A stretch of 64,000 bases of DNA, taken from positions 150,749,285-150,813,284 of the forward strand of contig NC_086247.1 in the NCBI RefSeq assembly GCF_021018805.1, given 5' to 3'. The DNA is from Prinia subflava. Its lineage: Eukaryota; Chordata; Aves; Passeriformes; Cisticolidae. Below, one piece after another: positions 47,780 to 60,757 of the stretch; position 1 is the first letter of the stretch; the number at the start of each line of letters is the position of its first letter. The position numbers and the translations under genes are program-made. The notes under the pieces were generated by a model. The model ran no database searches. It had not been told where the DNA came from and saw only the letters and a program-made list of their open reading frames with translations.

Positions 47780-47905
47780 ACGATTCCAGGGCCCCATCCA
47801 AAGCTCAAAAACCCTCTCAGTGAAAAAAATCCTCCTGATGTCCACCCTGAACCTCCTGTGGCACAACATTTCCTCCTGTTCTATTTTCTCCTCTCATTTC
47901 TGACA
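47780..47905 (-). mobile_element. CR1 LINE fragment
   Basis: AACCCTCTCAGTGAAAAAAA, TCCTCCTGATGTCCACCCTG and AACCTCCTGTGGCACAACAT, then TTTCCTCCTGTTCTATTTTC, match the internal 3' part of an antisense CR1. Both the terminal end repeats and the body box are missing. Confidence 0.78.
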
Positions 47906-48423
47906 CCCATTTGTGTACAAACACCATTCAGGTCCAGGGTTCAAGCACTTTTCTGTTCTTGGGGTTACAGTTTGATGTCTGTGCCACCCCTGCACTGGGG
48001 AATTCCTAAAGGAAGATCCAGGCATCAAACCTGCAAACCTGCAGCTGACCCCACTCCCTGCTCCATGAAATGACTGGAGCCCAGGATATGGTTTGTCTCA
48101 CTTATAAGAGCTGAGAGTGGAATCCCACACAATTCTCTGCTTCTTTCCCTCTGGTTGTGGAGGAAAATGAAGGTGATGAAGTCAACTGTAGAAATTTTTG
48201 GAGATAAATCTAGTACAGTGAAGGAAATCTGCACAAGGCATTACTGAGCTCTGATTTACCAGGACAATTAGGAGCTTAGCTTCCCACTGAGGAGGGCTTT
48301 CCATGAATTTTGCAGGGGAGATGAACAGGTACAGGACAAAAATCCACATTCTGTCTTCTGTGTGGGAAAAAAAAATCATAAAAATTCAGAAAGGTAGGTC
48401 CTTCCCAAATTGTCTCTTTTGGT

Positions 48424-48608
48424 AGGAAAAAAACCCCAACCAACCAACCAACCAACCACCAAAACCAACCAACAAACAAACAAAAACAAAACAAAAACAA
48501 AACAAACCCACAAAAACCCACCAAAAAACCAAACCAAAACAAAAAAAAACCCACAAAAAAACCCCAAAAAACAAACAAACAAAAAAACCCCCCACAAAAA
48601 AAACCCTG
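48424..48608. repeat. A/C-rich tract, (AACC)n and (CAAA)n
   Basis: Repeated CCAACCAACCAACC, AACAAACAAACAAAAAC and CCCACAAAAAAACCCC words run over about 185 bp. F/W/G-rich minus-strand ORFs up to 161 codons across it are composition artefacts. Confidence 0.92.
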
Positions 48609-51600
48609 CAAATAACCTGTTCTAAAGGACCAGAAGGAAAAGTTGCTCCCAGGGCTGGCCCTGCATATTTTGTATTTTGTCAGTATCTGCTCCCAGAGAG
48701 GAGCAGATGTGGCAGGTAGGAATGGATCTGTATTTACACCCTGAAAAGACAAACTTGGCAATGCTTTTTCATGAGAGCTGTGTTTGAACCTGGTGAAAGG
48801 TTAGAAAAAAATGAGGCAGACTGAGTAGAATTTCAAAAATCAGTCAGTGTTTTTTTGAAAACACAGAATTGAGGGAAAGGCACTTCCTACCAAAATCCCA
48901 TTTCCAAGTCATTGAGGCTTATGCTTTGGTTTTGCCTAATATTGGAGATACCTGGATGCAAAATTTCCCCAAAACTCATTGTTCTGTCAAGTTTTTTTTC
49001 ATCCTTGTTCTTTCAGACTCTCTCTGGAGAGCAGATAAAGCCTTTCCTCCACTGGGGATGCCAGTGCTGTGACCCAATGTTCCATTTTGACATTAAGACA
49101 AATTAAATCATTTCTTTCCACGCAGAACAAGCCAGAAACCCCTGTTGTGTCATTATTTGGATTACAGCACTGGCCCTGAAAGCACTAATTTCTCTTACAA
49201 GTGCAAACAGCTCTTGCATTTTGCAGGTAGGGAGAGTGTCTTGCAGAAGGAATAAAGAATAAATTAAAAAAAATTTAAAAAACCCAAACAAATCAAAACA
49301 AACAAAAATCACCATTCCTTTTATTTAGGGAAGCTATTTAGCATGCAAGACATTTAGACAGGTTCTAGCTGAGAGTCTCAGTGGTTACTTTTTAAAAATC
49401 AGCCAGCTTTGTTCTGGGAGTGGGGGAGAAGCCAGCATGAGCCTGAAAACGTTGTGGAAATTACTGAACTGGAAAACCACAGTGGCAAAGGCCTGGGCTG
49501 AAATACAGGCTCAGAGCCTGAGCCCCCTCCTGCCTGTTCCTTGTAAAACTGGCAGAGCTCCCTCTAGTTCAGCTCCTGCCTTCCATCCCTGGGAATGACG
49601 GGATCCAGGAGATAAATGCAGCTGTCTGTTCATCCAGAGCTCTGCTCCTGGTTTAAGTGGAGCTATTCCAGACCTGGCCTCTGCAAATGGAAATCACATC
49701 CCTTCCCCAGCCCCATGGCTCCCTTCCCTTCGTCCATCCTGGAAAAGAATAATTCCTTTTTATCCTGTCTGTAGGGAAGCATTTGACAGAAATTAGGGAG
49801 CTTGGTTACATAGTACAGAAAATTCTAAAATTCTAAAATTCTAAAATGTCATTGATTCCCACTCTTTTACCTGAGGAGGAGATGGAGGTTCCTTCCCTCA
49901 CATTTATCCTGTAGGTGTCTCAGGGATTGGACATCCTTGAAAGTCCTTGAGAAAAACCTCTGTGAGAGCCTGATCTGATTCATTGTTGACATCTGCAAGG
50001 TGGAATTTGGGAATTGAACGCACTGGGGACACATCCTGTAAGAACAGAGCAGTGGCCTAAGTAGAAGAAAAGGTCTAAGAAGAGGAGAAGAAAAAAGCAG
50101 AGAGGTCTAAGAATAAGAATTTGTGGGGGGTGATTTATCACCCCAGAAAGCACATTTAAAATACCTCAGTGTGGGAAAAGTAAACCCAAAACAAACTCCC
50201 AAGTTCTCTTCATCCCAGCCAGATTCTGGGATAATTACTGGGCTGTTGGTCTCTACAACTCAGATAATGGAATTAGAGGTGGATTCCTATCCCTGTAATT
50301 CCTCATTCCTACACAAAGTGCCATGCACCAATATCCATTTGTACAGCAAAATTAATATGAGAGTTTGCCCAGATTCTTCCAACATTGCTCAATTCGCTGA
50401 AGATTTTCAGGGCAGATTTAATGTCCATCATAAAGAGGTTGAGCTCTGCAAATAATGGGTAATTTTCAGAAGATAACTCCTAATTTATAAATGTATACAA
50501 AGAATTTAAAAGATAATTGGTGATTTTAGATCCATATCAGTTGATCACTGACAAAAATCTTGATTTCCAGACTGTGAGTGAGGAGATCCCTCTGAGCATT
50601 TACCCCTTTCAAATATTTTAAATTGGGCTTCCAAAGTGAGATAACTAGAAAATATTAATTTGCACTTGAAAATCTCAGTTATCAGTTCCTTAGATTTTGG
50701 GTGATTTCTGTGCAAACAGAAGCAAAAATACATCATTTTGTGTAAATTTGACACCCCACCTCTGAATTTTCTCAATTCTCACCAGCTGCACCACACACCC
50801 CCTTATTGTTGGTTTTATGGGAATCCAGTAAATTCTTGCTCATCTGAAGTGAATAAAAAATTGTTTAACTGAAAATAATGAATATTGTTCAACTGAAAAT
50901 ATAAGTTTAAATGAAGTTTCTAAACCAGGCATCACTCAGCCATTTGGGATTTCTCTCACACGCATTTTGATGATGGGATTTTAGCTCTTTCTCCTCACTT
51001 TCACACATGTATGTAGTCTTGTTTAAAGATTTTCACTTTTCCCCCAGATGCTGCCACACAACCATTTTAATGACACACAAGTTGCATTAAGCTCTCATGA
51101 GACCAGCAGGGTTTTATTCCTGAATGTTCCTCCCCATTGTTCTTTGGCATTTGACAAATGCACCATGACAGCCTCTGCTGGGACTTTGGCTCTTTTCCCA
51201 GTGGGAAGGAAAAATTCTTTCTCAGAACTGCAGGTACAATTTAGACAGATTTCTGTGAATTTGTGTTTTCTAGGGAGAAAAACAGGGAAGAAAGTGGAGA
51301 CAAATGAAAGAAAAATTTTAGTTGACAAATTCCTGATGCTTTAAAAGAGTCATGAAGACATTTCTCAATAATAAATAGTAGTCATTATAATAGTGTAGCA
51401 GGGCCTGGAAAATCAGATTCTTTTCATTATTTTTGGTTTTCTAGCTCTAAAAATGTATATTGACACTCAAACCCTCTGTGAATATAAGCTATATATTTGA
51501 ATGTCCAAGTGCACCTATGTGAAATAAACTTCTGCAGAATCCTTTGGTGATTTCAGAGACAGACTTTAAATTCTGGGGTAGAAATGTCATTTTATTTATG

Positions 51601-52220
51601 ATTACTCACTAGCAACAGCTTAACAAAGGAGCTGACCCCAACTGTTGCCCAGTATTTGATCCTGCTCAGGTGAATCCTGCATAAGACTTGCAACTGGAAT
51701 TTTCCCAATGACTGGAAAATCATTCCAATATGTGAATTCAACCAGGCTTACTGGAAGTTCCTGGTGTAAAATTCTTTGTGTCAGGGTCAGAAAAACACAT
51801 TCTCATCTGTTAACCCTGGGAAAATAAGTGAGACATAAAACTGGAATAATGATCAAAAAACTCCCATCCATTGACATATATATATATATTTAGTGGCAGC
51901 TTTACAGTTGTATTATAAAGACAGAAACACACTTAAAGGGTTTTTTCCAAAGTATCTAAGCTGTTTAGTAGGAGGTACCATTGAAACTGCCACAAAACCA
52001 CTTATTTTACTTCTAATGACTGTGGAAAGGCTGCAAAAGAAAGTCGCAATAAGACAAAGTAAAGAAGTCACTTCCAACTTAGATAAAATAATTTAAGGTG
52101 CAAATCCAATCTCCCACATCCTGCCCCCTTAAAAACAATTGTAATTTCATTAATCTCACTGCTATGTCCTGTTTTCTTTCCTTCTCTTTCCCCCTCCCAT
52201 TCCTTCCTTGACGGCTGCAG

Positions 52221-52290
52221 CTGCTGGGACATGAACGACAACACTGCCTTGTGGTGGGTGATCAAGGGTCCCGTGGTTGGGTCAATCATG
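52221..52290 (+). CDS. ADCYAP1R1: ADCYAP1R1 exon: extracellular loop 2 and start of TM5
   Basis: A 70-nt exon, phase 2 to phase 0, encodes [17 protein letters not shown] and then VVGSIM. The leading cysteine is the conserved extracellular loop 2 cysteine that pairs with the one at the top of TM3, and IKGP is a class B TM5 signature. The acceptor is ACGGCTGCAG and the donor is ATG|GTGAGT. The only difference I notice from human as recalled is DNT for DST. Confidence 0.97.
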
Positions 52291-54162
52291 GTGAGTAGCA
52301 CCTGCAGAAGGCAATTCCTCTGCTCTCCTGAGGACAAATAACCAATTTAAACTTCTCCAAATACTTCACAAACTGTGCTGCATCCCTGTGCTGGACTGGC
52401 GGGCAAATTCTCTAAACTTCTGTCACTTGCCGCCCACAATGCCAAGGAATTTCATTATTAGGAAGGAATAACACTAATTAAATGATGGAGCTTTGCCTGC
52501 AAGCAAAGACTGTAGGAAAGGAGTTGTTCAGTTGCTTAAACACAGACACAAATGGCATCATTAGGACCCCAGAGCAGGTGGAGAATTTGTTTGGGGCTGG
52601 CAGAAATATCCATACATAGGATGTATGGAAATTCTGGGCCCATTGGGGTGGCAGCTGAAGGCCAAGTGGGACAATCCAGGGCATCTAAATAAATAGTAAA
52701 TGTCAGTGACCAGGAAAATAGGCTCTGTCTGCTGAATGGGATTAATCTCACTACATTTATTTATCTAATATTAGATTTAAAATTGTATTTGCTTACAGTG
52801 CAGGATGCTGAATTGTCAGCAAGGTGTCTGAGCTCTCTTTAATTGATGGAACTCTTGGATTTGGCTCCATTTTTGTCAGATACCTGCACATGGAGGACTG
52901 AGAGGTTCTAAACTGCTCTGTTTGGGCTTCACAGAGTAGCTAAAATTGGAAAGAATCACTAGAAGTCGTTTAGTCCGACCTCCCTGTTTAGGCAGGGTCC
53001 CCTAGAACACATAATTCAGGATTGTGTGCAGATGGATTTGGAATATCTGAAGAGACGAAATATTCTGGTGCTCCAAATAATTTTGGGGTTTTAAAAAGCT
53101 GTTGGGCTCCTGCTTTTAGGAAAATAAATTGAGCCCCTGGACAATGTGGTCAGTGGCACCTGAAAATGTCGGGCTTGTCACATGTAAGTGTCTCATTCTG
53201 GGCACCATAAGTTGCTCTCCAGGCACAGAATTAAGCAGATTTCCAGTGGCTTTTGTGGGAATTCAGCCATCCAGCTCACAGGTAACCAATAAAAAAGGAG
53301 GGGTTTATTCTCTTTTAAAGTCTTTGGACAGCTCTGTAAATTCCAGCAATCATCAGATAAATGAAAGGAAATTCAGCCAATTTCAGCACCAAGATAGAGA
53401 GGGTTCAAAACCCAGGTTTTTGCCTATGTGTGAATTTTCCTGTCTCACAAGCAGGTCCCATGAGGGATCATGTTCTGCTTGGGGAATCAGTTAAACCTGG
53501 TTTCTATTGAAAGCATTAAAGAACCAAGCAACCAGCAAGGGACAACTGGGCTCCTCCATCCCTTTGTAGCCCTCAGGTCAGACAGAAACTGCTGGAAAAG
53601 ATGCTCATATCTATTTTCTGGTCTCCCTAAAGGAGTATAAGATTTTGTAATGGGCCAACTTAAATTTCCACTGTTCTGGCTTTAAGAAGCTATGGAGCTG
53701 ATAGCCAAATCTCAAGCCAAAGCATTTAAATAAATCAATTTTATCATTCTCCAGGTTTTTAAAACCAATGGAAACTGTTAAACTGAGAAGCCAATTGGTC
53801 AGAAAATGGGAATTAAAAATGTGTTTAGTCTCAAGGTCTTTATTTTATGATTGTTTTTTGTGCAGAGATCGTTCTTTTTACTCTGGACAGGTTGATAATT
53901 AAAAACGTTGAAACGTTTCCATTTATATTTCTCTTCTCTTGTCTTGAAACTGCAGAAATTCTGCCTCATTTTATCTGCAGCAAGGGGGATAAGACCTTTG
54001 TAAACTTTGTCTATTAATCCTGGCCCTATAAAACTTTTAGACTGTGGTTTGGAGAAGAAAAAAGGGAATGTAACCAGCAAATCACTGGGAATGTCTCGTT
54101 CTCATACTTTGTAAAAGTATGTCATTGTCACAATTTTTTTCCTTTTTTTTTCTTTCCCCCAG
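52291..54162 (+). other. ADCYAP1R1 intron, 1.9 kb
   Basis: The intron between the two TM5 exons contains one CR1 fragment near 52930-53090 and a small TCCATACA hairpin around 52610. The rest is single-copy and ends in a long pyrimidine tract. Confidence 0.85.
52930..53090 (-). mobile_element. CR1 LINE 3' fragment, diverged
   Basis: AGTCGTTTAGTCCGACCTCC, AGGCAGGGTCCCCTAGAACA and GGAATATCTGAAGAGACGAA follow the antisense order of the CR1 subfamily with a TCCAACC...GGGTC box. The copy is older than most in the window. Confidence 0.72.
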
Positions 54163-54254
54163 ATAAACTTTGTGCTTTTTATTGGCATAATTGTGATACT
54201 TGTGCAGAAACTCCAGTCACCTGATATCGGGGGCAATGAATCCAGCATTTACTT
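54163..54254 (+). CDS. ADCYAP1R1: ADCYAP1R1 exon: TM5 and start of intracellular loop 3
   Basis: A 92-nt exon, phase 0 to phase 2, encodes [18 protein letters not shown] (TM5) and then [12 protein letters not shown] plus two bases of a leucine codon. The acceptor follows a long pyrimidine run (TTTCTTTCCCCCAG) and the donor is TT|GTAAGT. In mammals the hip and hop cassettes of loop 3 insert directly after this exon. The next exon (start of TM6) is not in the window. Confidence 0.97.
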
Positions 54255-57200
54255 GTAAGTACAAATAAAGCAGTAATCAATTTAAATTACTGATATGCAC
54301 ATAGGAAAAACCCACAAAGTAAAAAAGAAACCTCAGCTGAATTAGGCTGATTTTTGAAAAGAGTTGCAAGGTCCATTAAATTATTTTGGTTGATTTTTAC
54401 TTTAATTTTTCAATCCATCAGCTGTGAAAGTGCATTTTAATGCCAGCTTTCACCTTTCTTTAAAAGGCCTATACAATAAGCATGAATACAAGATTAAAAC
54501 CAAACCCAAACCAAACCTGTAATGTTTTTACATGTCAGTTATCTGCAAATTGACACCTTGACCAGGTATAAAAATTGTTGCTATACTCATGGGATGGTTT
54601 GCTGTGCTTCATAAATTCAGGACATGGTTCAGAGTTCACTGAAATCAATGAGATTTGGTGAAAAGGTTTAATTAACTTCAGGCTGAATTAGAGTGTAGGA
54701 AGATCCCCTAGACATGCTTATGTCTCTTGTAAACTTAAATGCATTCCACTTAAGCCAAGCATTTCACACACATCCCCTTAAAATTGTTTTAAAATGCACA
54801 CAAATCCTAAAATTTCCCGCTAGATGTTTGTAGCTTTGTGATTTATATGGGGTTTTTTTGAGCTGGAATCCTTTTTATTGGTTTTGACCTCATGAGAGGG
54901 CAGAGGTTTGCCAGTTGAGGTGGTCCTCATTATTATTTTGAGTGCATGCAGTCATTCTCCATATAAAAATTATATTATTTTCTGGAATAACTAGGATATG
55001 GGGCAGCACATCTGCTGTTGGCCTAAACACCACACACATTTGGTTTGGGGATTTTTTTGTGAGCTTGGGTGTTTTCTTGCACTCAAGTAGGACTATTTAA
55101 TTTAGTACTAAATTCTTGATTAAAATAGACAAGCTATGAACACCTTAAATAAAACTAAAAGATGTTAGGGTAAAGTAGCAGATGCCTATTTTGTAGCAAA
55201 TATAATTATCCAGTGATTAGTTTCACCCAAAGTAACCACAATCATAGTATAATGATGTCATCCATCTAAATGACAATTTTCAGGGAAAAATATGTCCTCC
55301 AGCTGCCTATTTTTCTTTTTTTCCCCCTGTTATCTAGTTTAGATTTGCATTAAATAATAATATTTTCTACATCAATTTTCATGTCTGTAGCCAGACATCC
55401 ACTTACTGAAAGCACTGCCCCTTTCAGCTTGCTCTAAACCTTGTTTCCACGGCCAAAAAAATCATTCTTTAAATTGATTCTGTGAGTGGATTCACCTCAG
55501 AAAAAAAGCTGAGGATGAGAGTTAGTGACTCGTTTAACTTGTGCATGGTCTGCCCAGGGCTTGCATGAAGGCTTCCCATGGATGTGCTGCTGGGAAGTCA
55601 TCCCTGAGCCTTGGATTGTAATTAACACCCGAGAGGAGTCTGAATTTTTTAGTGCATGTTTGGTGTCTGCTGCATATTTCACATATGAAGCAAAGCATGC
55701 CGTGGCCTCCAAAGGTTTAACTGGGTTACCAAACATCCCTTGTCATCTTGGATCAATATGGTGACTGGGTTTTGCTGGTGTTTTTCCTATGTGTATAGCT
55801 AGCCACCAAAACCAAGAGAAAACATCATATTTTCTGTTCCATTCGCTGCCATGATTTATTTTATTTTATTTTTTTTTCCTCTCCTCATATTTTTTTGCAA
55901 CTTTTATGACCGGGTGTGTATAAATCGATCTCGCATTGATGTATGTGTTATGGAGTGGAGTGTTGTTTATCCAAACAGATTTGACAGCAGAGAAGTTCAC
56001 ACAGGGACGATGAAAAGGAATGGAATTAATAATTCTGTGCAGATACAGACCAGACAGAGTCAATATTTGTGCACACATACCCTGTACAAAAGAGAGTTTG
56101 GAAGGAAGGAAGGCAGTAGATCATAATCTGGTTCTGTCACCATATTGAAATATCTCACATTTAGACTGTGGCTCATATTAAGCATTTTCCATGTTCTATT
56201 TTGCTGTTTCAACCTATTACAGCATCATTCCATCAAACCAAATTCCTCATCCAGATCTTTATTCCAGAAACATCTTTAAGCACTTTGCCTTTAGTAGTGA
56301 GGAACTGTGAGGTTGAGGAAGGATTTTCAGCCTGTTTCTGAAGGTAATACCACATGGATCTGCAGCAGGGATTGGGATTTATTCCAATATCAGTCTTCTA
56401 TTTTTTTGGAATAACCCTTTAGACAGCTGGTACTGCAATCATCAAAAAAAGAAAATGGAAGACCCCAAAAACTTGGCTACTGACTTGGAGCAGGATTTCT
56501 TTTTTTGTGGTACCTGTTTAGGTTCAGGTCCTGTTAAGGACTATTTTTGTTAGAAAAATCTACCTCTGGTTCTACTTCACAGACACTGTGGTAATGGTTC
56601 TGCAAAAGCACTTAAGCCTGTATTTGAGCTTTAAAGCCCTGGGGATGGGCTTAAATTCAAAGATTAATCATAGATTGCTACCACTGAGCATTCTTTATTA
56701 AATCTCCCTCAGGAGAAGTTAGGTGGGAGCTGTGGCAGGACCATGGCAGAAGAGAGCACTGCAAGGGAACTGAACTTTAATTAATGCAGTGCAGACACTG
56801 AGGAATGTAAGATTTGTTTGAAAAGAATTCAAACAAACATTTTTATCATTTGCCACCCATTACCAGAGCTTTACTCCCATAAATTAAAAAAAAATTTAGA
56901 CTTCCTCTCTAAACAACCTGATCATTGTGTGCAACAGCTTTTGCCTCTAGGCTGGCAAAAGCTTGGAACCACGTTGTTAATTCCTGACGATTTTCCTGGA
57001 GTGGCCAAGTGTTTTCATGGTTATAAACTTCCATTTTCTCCACCTGTGTGTTCAGTCATTCATCACCAGTCTCACACCTCCCCAACCTTTCCTCATGCCT
57101 TTAGTCCCCTCAGAGCTGCCTGCATGCTGCTGATCCCATCCCAGCCCGAGATCCCAAAAACCCAGCAGGTTCTGGGAGAGCAATCTCTCCATCTTTCTTT

Positions 57201-57704
57201 GGCTGATGTTTTCAATAGAAACTCCTCTCTGTGGCTGAAAATATTGGAGGCTAGATCCATCAAAATGTATGAGCAGCTGAGGTAGGAATTCAAAAAAGAA
57301 ATAGAAGACATCCCCTTAGTGATCGTTTTAATTCTATTATAATTCTGGGTTATTTCTCTAAGAAACTTTCATACTTCCTCCCAATAGTTATCATAACCAT
57401 CAGTTACTTTTTAGTGTGAGGAGAGCCAAAGATGTAGGATATTGTTCTTGAAACATTTCTGGTTTCAGTTAATCTTGTGTCAATCCTGAATAATTCCACC
57501 AAATTAAGCATCAGACTGAAGCAAAATCAGTAATGCAAATGGAATAGATTTTTATCTGAGGGAGAAGTTCTGAGATCCTCAGGTGGTGGGGAAGCATAAA
57601 GAGTTATTGATCGTATTTTTAGAGTAATTAAGACAGCTATTAACGTAGTTCAGGCAGGTTTCTCACCCCAGCTGGTGAAATAAGCAGTAACATGCCATGA
57701 TTAC

Positions 57705-57970
57705 AGACAGAAAATGGTCTGGGTTGAAGGGGCCTTAAAATCATCCAGTTCCACCCCTGCCATGGGCAGCCTTCCACTGTTCCAGGGTGCTCCAAGCCCC
57801 ATCCAATCAGGCTTTGAACATTTCCAGGGATCAAGGGGCAGCCACAGCTTCTCTGGGAAACCTGTGCCAGGGCCTCACCTCCCTCACAGTAAATAAATTC
57901 TTCCTAATATCCAATCTGAACCTACTGTCTTTCCATTTAGAGCCATTCCCCCTTGTGATATATCCTATTT
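57705..57970 (-). mobile_element. CR1 LINE 3' end
   Basis: GAAAATGGTCTGGGTTGAAG, GCTCCAAGCCCCATCCAATC, CCTGTGCCAGGGCCTCACCT and TTCCATTTAGAGCCATTCCC give a nearly complete antisense 3' end of about 265 bp, without intact terminal end repeats. Confidence 0.92.
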
Positions 57971-59325
57971 AATCTCACAGAACAAACAGCCGTGTCTTGA
58001 ACTGGTGCCTGTATTTCCCATCCAGTTATAAATTATTTAATTTGATTCCAAACTGAAAGAACCCCCTGATTTTTAACAACCTCCAACACTGTTTGTAGAT
58101 ATTTTGAAGAAGTAGGAGATTACTTTGGGATAGTTACCCCATGCTGAGAGCCAAGGAGCATCACCTCAGGAGTCTGTGAATTAAAGGGGATCTCACAGTC
58201 CTGGGGACTGCAAACACACATTCACAGCCCTGCAATGGCTGGTTCAGCACTCAGAGCAGCACCTCAGGCCCACAGAATTTGCATGACTTTATCATCTATC
58301 AGTTTCTTCTCTGGAATTTTAGGAAATAAAATATCTTGCCAGAAAATAAACTGATCTGGCAAGATTTCACTGTTTTTTACCATGAAAAATCCAGCCAGCA
58401 GTGTGTAACCTGATGTGTCAGAATCTGTTCTCAGACATCCTGCTTTTGGTCAAGTTGTTGTGGAGAGAGTACATCACCCCCCCAGAAAAAAACCACCATA
58501 TTTCTACAGAAATGCCTACACAAAGCTTAGATCCACACTGTTATTTTCACAAGCGTTGTTGCAATTGCTGAAATATTCACTCTAGAGAGAAAATCATCAT
58601 CATCACTACCATAAAACACCACAATATTTAGTGGGTGCATGATGGTAGATGCATGCTGGGATAACCCTCAAGGTTAAAAAGACCCCACACATTTCCATCA
58701 AATCTTTGTTTCTTCATTCATTTTCAAGGATCAAGCACATATAACTGAAAAAAAAATCTTTCTATTTTACTATGATTTCCAGTTTATCACGACTGGTATA
58801 ATTTGGGAGGGGGAAGCTTGTTTCTGCTTTTGCTTTGACAGATTCTTCATAAATTTTGTATCACATGTTGAAAGCTCAATGAAAAGAAAACAAACCCCAC
58901 ATATATATCTAGCTAATTCAGGTCTACGTCATTCCTCCACTCAGCATCTTGCTGGAAAGAAAGGAGAATCATGGCATATATCATAGGTAGGTATGAATTT
59001 ACCCGTGGTGTGACCTAGAGGGTCAGGGCAGCCAAAGCAATGTTGTAACCCAGATGTTTTGGTAAACAACACTCCTCTAAAATCCACCTCCAAAGCCACT
59101 GGAAACGCAGTGATTCATTCTGCTACCGCTTTGTCTTGCTGCAAGTGCTCAGACTGCCAGAGTTGATCATTATTGACAGGCTCTTGGTGCCAAAAGGGCT
59201 CATTTTTTTTGGTTTTTTTTGGACGAGCAAATGGCAGATGTTGGTTGGACATTGTGTTCTCTAGGAGGGCACTGCAATTTCTGACCAGCTGCCCAACCAC
59301 CCAGCAACAAAAGGAGCTCGTTTCC

Positions 59326-59377
59326 TTGGGTTAATCCTTCTCCACCACAGGGAGATGGTGGAAAAGGATTAACCCAA
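59326..59377. repeat. Near-perfect 22-bp hairpin, 8-nt loop
   Basis: TTGGGTTAATCCTTCTCCACCA at 59326-59347 (22 nt; core GGGTTAATCCTT) is followed by an 8-nt loop and a 22-nt complement at 59356-59377 with a single mismatch that would be a wobble pair in RNA from one strand. Pairing does not extend beyond the arms. It could be the end of a small inverted-repeat transposon relic, a structured RNA or a chance palindrome. It is short for a microRNA precursor. Confidence 0.85.
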
Positions 59378-60734
59378 AACTGCCAAACACAGATGATGGT
59401 CATTTGATGTCAGTGCATGAGCAGCAGGGACCCAGTGCTCCTTTCTCAGGAATGCCAGGGGAGTAGATTCTCGCTGCTTTGATCGACACTAATTCTTGAT
59501 GGGCTTATTTAAAGTTCTAGAAAAAAAATGTGCTCATTCACTCTTATACTTTTTATGTGAATTGCCTAAGGCAAATTATTATTCTGGGTGCTGGTTGGAT
59601 TTTTTTTATTGTTTGTGTTTTTTACTTTGGAATTTTTGGGTGGAAAGGATGGGGCTGTTCATTTGTGCCAATCTTTTCAGGTAGGAATTGGAAAAACCTG
59701 AGTGTACTCATTAGGAACGTAAGATCATACAAGCTATGTGCCATAATTAGCAGGAGTGTAATTAACAGGGATGTTAACTATCTGTTTTCAGATGAAATAA
59801 TCAAAAGCCCTATTCTGCTTTGATGACGTAACCGTGGTTTCAATTGCTGTAAAATCAAACAGCACAGAATATTTAGTTAGTTTATAATGTACCTGGGAGC
59901 TGTTATTGCTACTGAACAACTGAGGGTAAAATCCCTAAATCCCTCAGGTGTCTGTGGCAAGGACAGGAAGATGAATTTTTGGTTGTCAACTCTGCTTTCC
60001 CAGCCTAAACACTGTCCTGTCATCCAGTGCATCCTTTAGATTCTTACATAAATGATGAGATCAGACTTAAAACTATTTCTGCCTTAAAAGGGTTTTTTTT
60101 ATTTCATGGCCACGTGCCAGAGGAATATTCCAGAAGAGCAAATCAGTATTTACAAAGGAAATTCCATTCCATTTCCAGTGATATGCAAGCACCTGACCAG
60201 AGCCTTGGCGGGATCTGATTTTGAAATAGTGGATCACAAATCTTATTTCTTGTTGTTACAAAATCACCTGTGACGAATGCAACATTAAAAAGAGTTCTGC
60301 TTCTATTATCTGGAAGTCTTTAGAAGGGAAATTTTAGGGTGCAAGGCCTTGGCCTGTGCAGGTGGTGTCTGTGTGGTGCAGGCTGACTCCTGTCCTTTTT
60401 CCTTTTCAAGTAATATTGAAAAATAGGCTGACTTTGTCTTTAAACACAATTTCTGTGGCTGTAAGGCATTTTTATGGGAAATTTTATGGTTTAAATGGAT
60501 GTACAGACAGAGAAAAGGATACTATGGTGTTTTTTGTTATTGATGAACTCATGAGATTTTGAAATCTGCCTAGGTTTCATGTGTAAGAATTCTCTAATAA
60601 TGACAAAATTTCTCTTTGGCTCCATGATCTGTGGCAGCCTTAGAGGACAAAGTTCTTTGTCCACAAGTTGCATCCTAGAAGAGCAAAGCACAGACTTTTT
60701 CCCCCCATGTGTCACAAGAGCAAGCCATGAACTG

Positions 60735-60757
60735 AAAAAAAAAAAAAAAAAAAAAAA
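60735..60757. repeat. Poly(A) tract, 23 bp
   Basis: An uninterrupted A run follows GAACTG. No retroposed gene body was recognised beside it. Confidence 0.9.

Larger units (their letters stand above)
47759..52220 (+). other. ADCYAP1R1 intron, 4.5 kb
   Basis: The intron contains a CR1 fragment near its start, an A/C-rich tract (48424-48608), three tandem AATTCTAAA units (about 49818-49847) and a short TA run (51877-51891). The pieces 48610-49810 and 49850-51870 show nothing assignable. Confidence 0.85.
22975..54254 (+). other. ADCYAP1R1: ADCYAP1R1 gene, partial (ten internal coding exons)
   Basis: Ten exons translate in order into a PAC1-type class B GPCR. This plasma-membrane receptor for PACAP (and more weakly VIP) couples to Gs/adenylate cyclase and Gq/phospholipase C in the vertebrate family. 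The exons carry the [13 protein letters not shown] ectodomain core, [11 protein letters not shown]1 to TM5 and the loop-3 motif GGNESSIYL. Exon lengths are 108, 36, 42, 104, 98, 133, 154, 61, 70 and 92 nt; the 154/61/70/92 series is typical of this family. About 299 codons are present against roughly 470 in the whole receptor. Missing upstream: signal peptide and the first ectodomain segment. Missing downstream: TM6, TM7 and C-terminal tail. No frameshift or internal stop appears in any exon, so the gene looks functional. VPAC1, VPAC2 and the secretin receptor were considered, but the matches to PAC1 at GWGTPT, HFDDTGCWDMND and KLQSPD are closer. Confidence 0.96.

Noticed and set aside
48276..48761. 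F/W/G-rich minus-strand ORF resembling a multi-pass membrane protein
   Set aside because: The hydrophobic run is the A/C-rich tract read on the other strand. It has no family motif.
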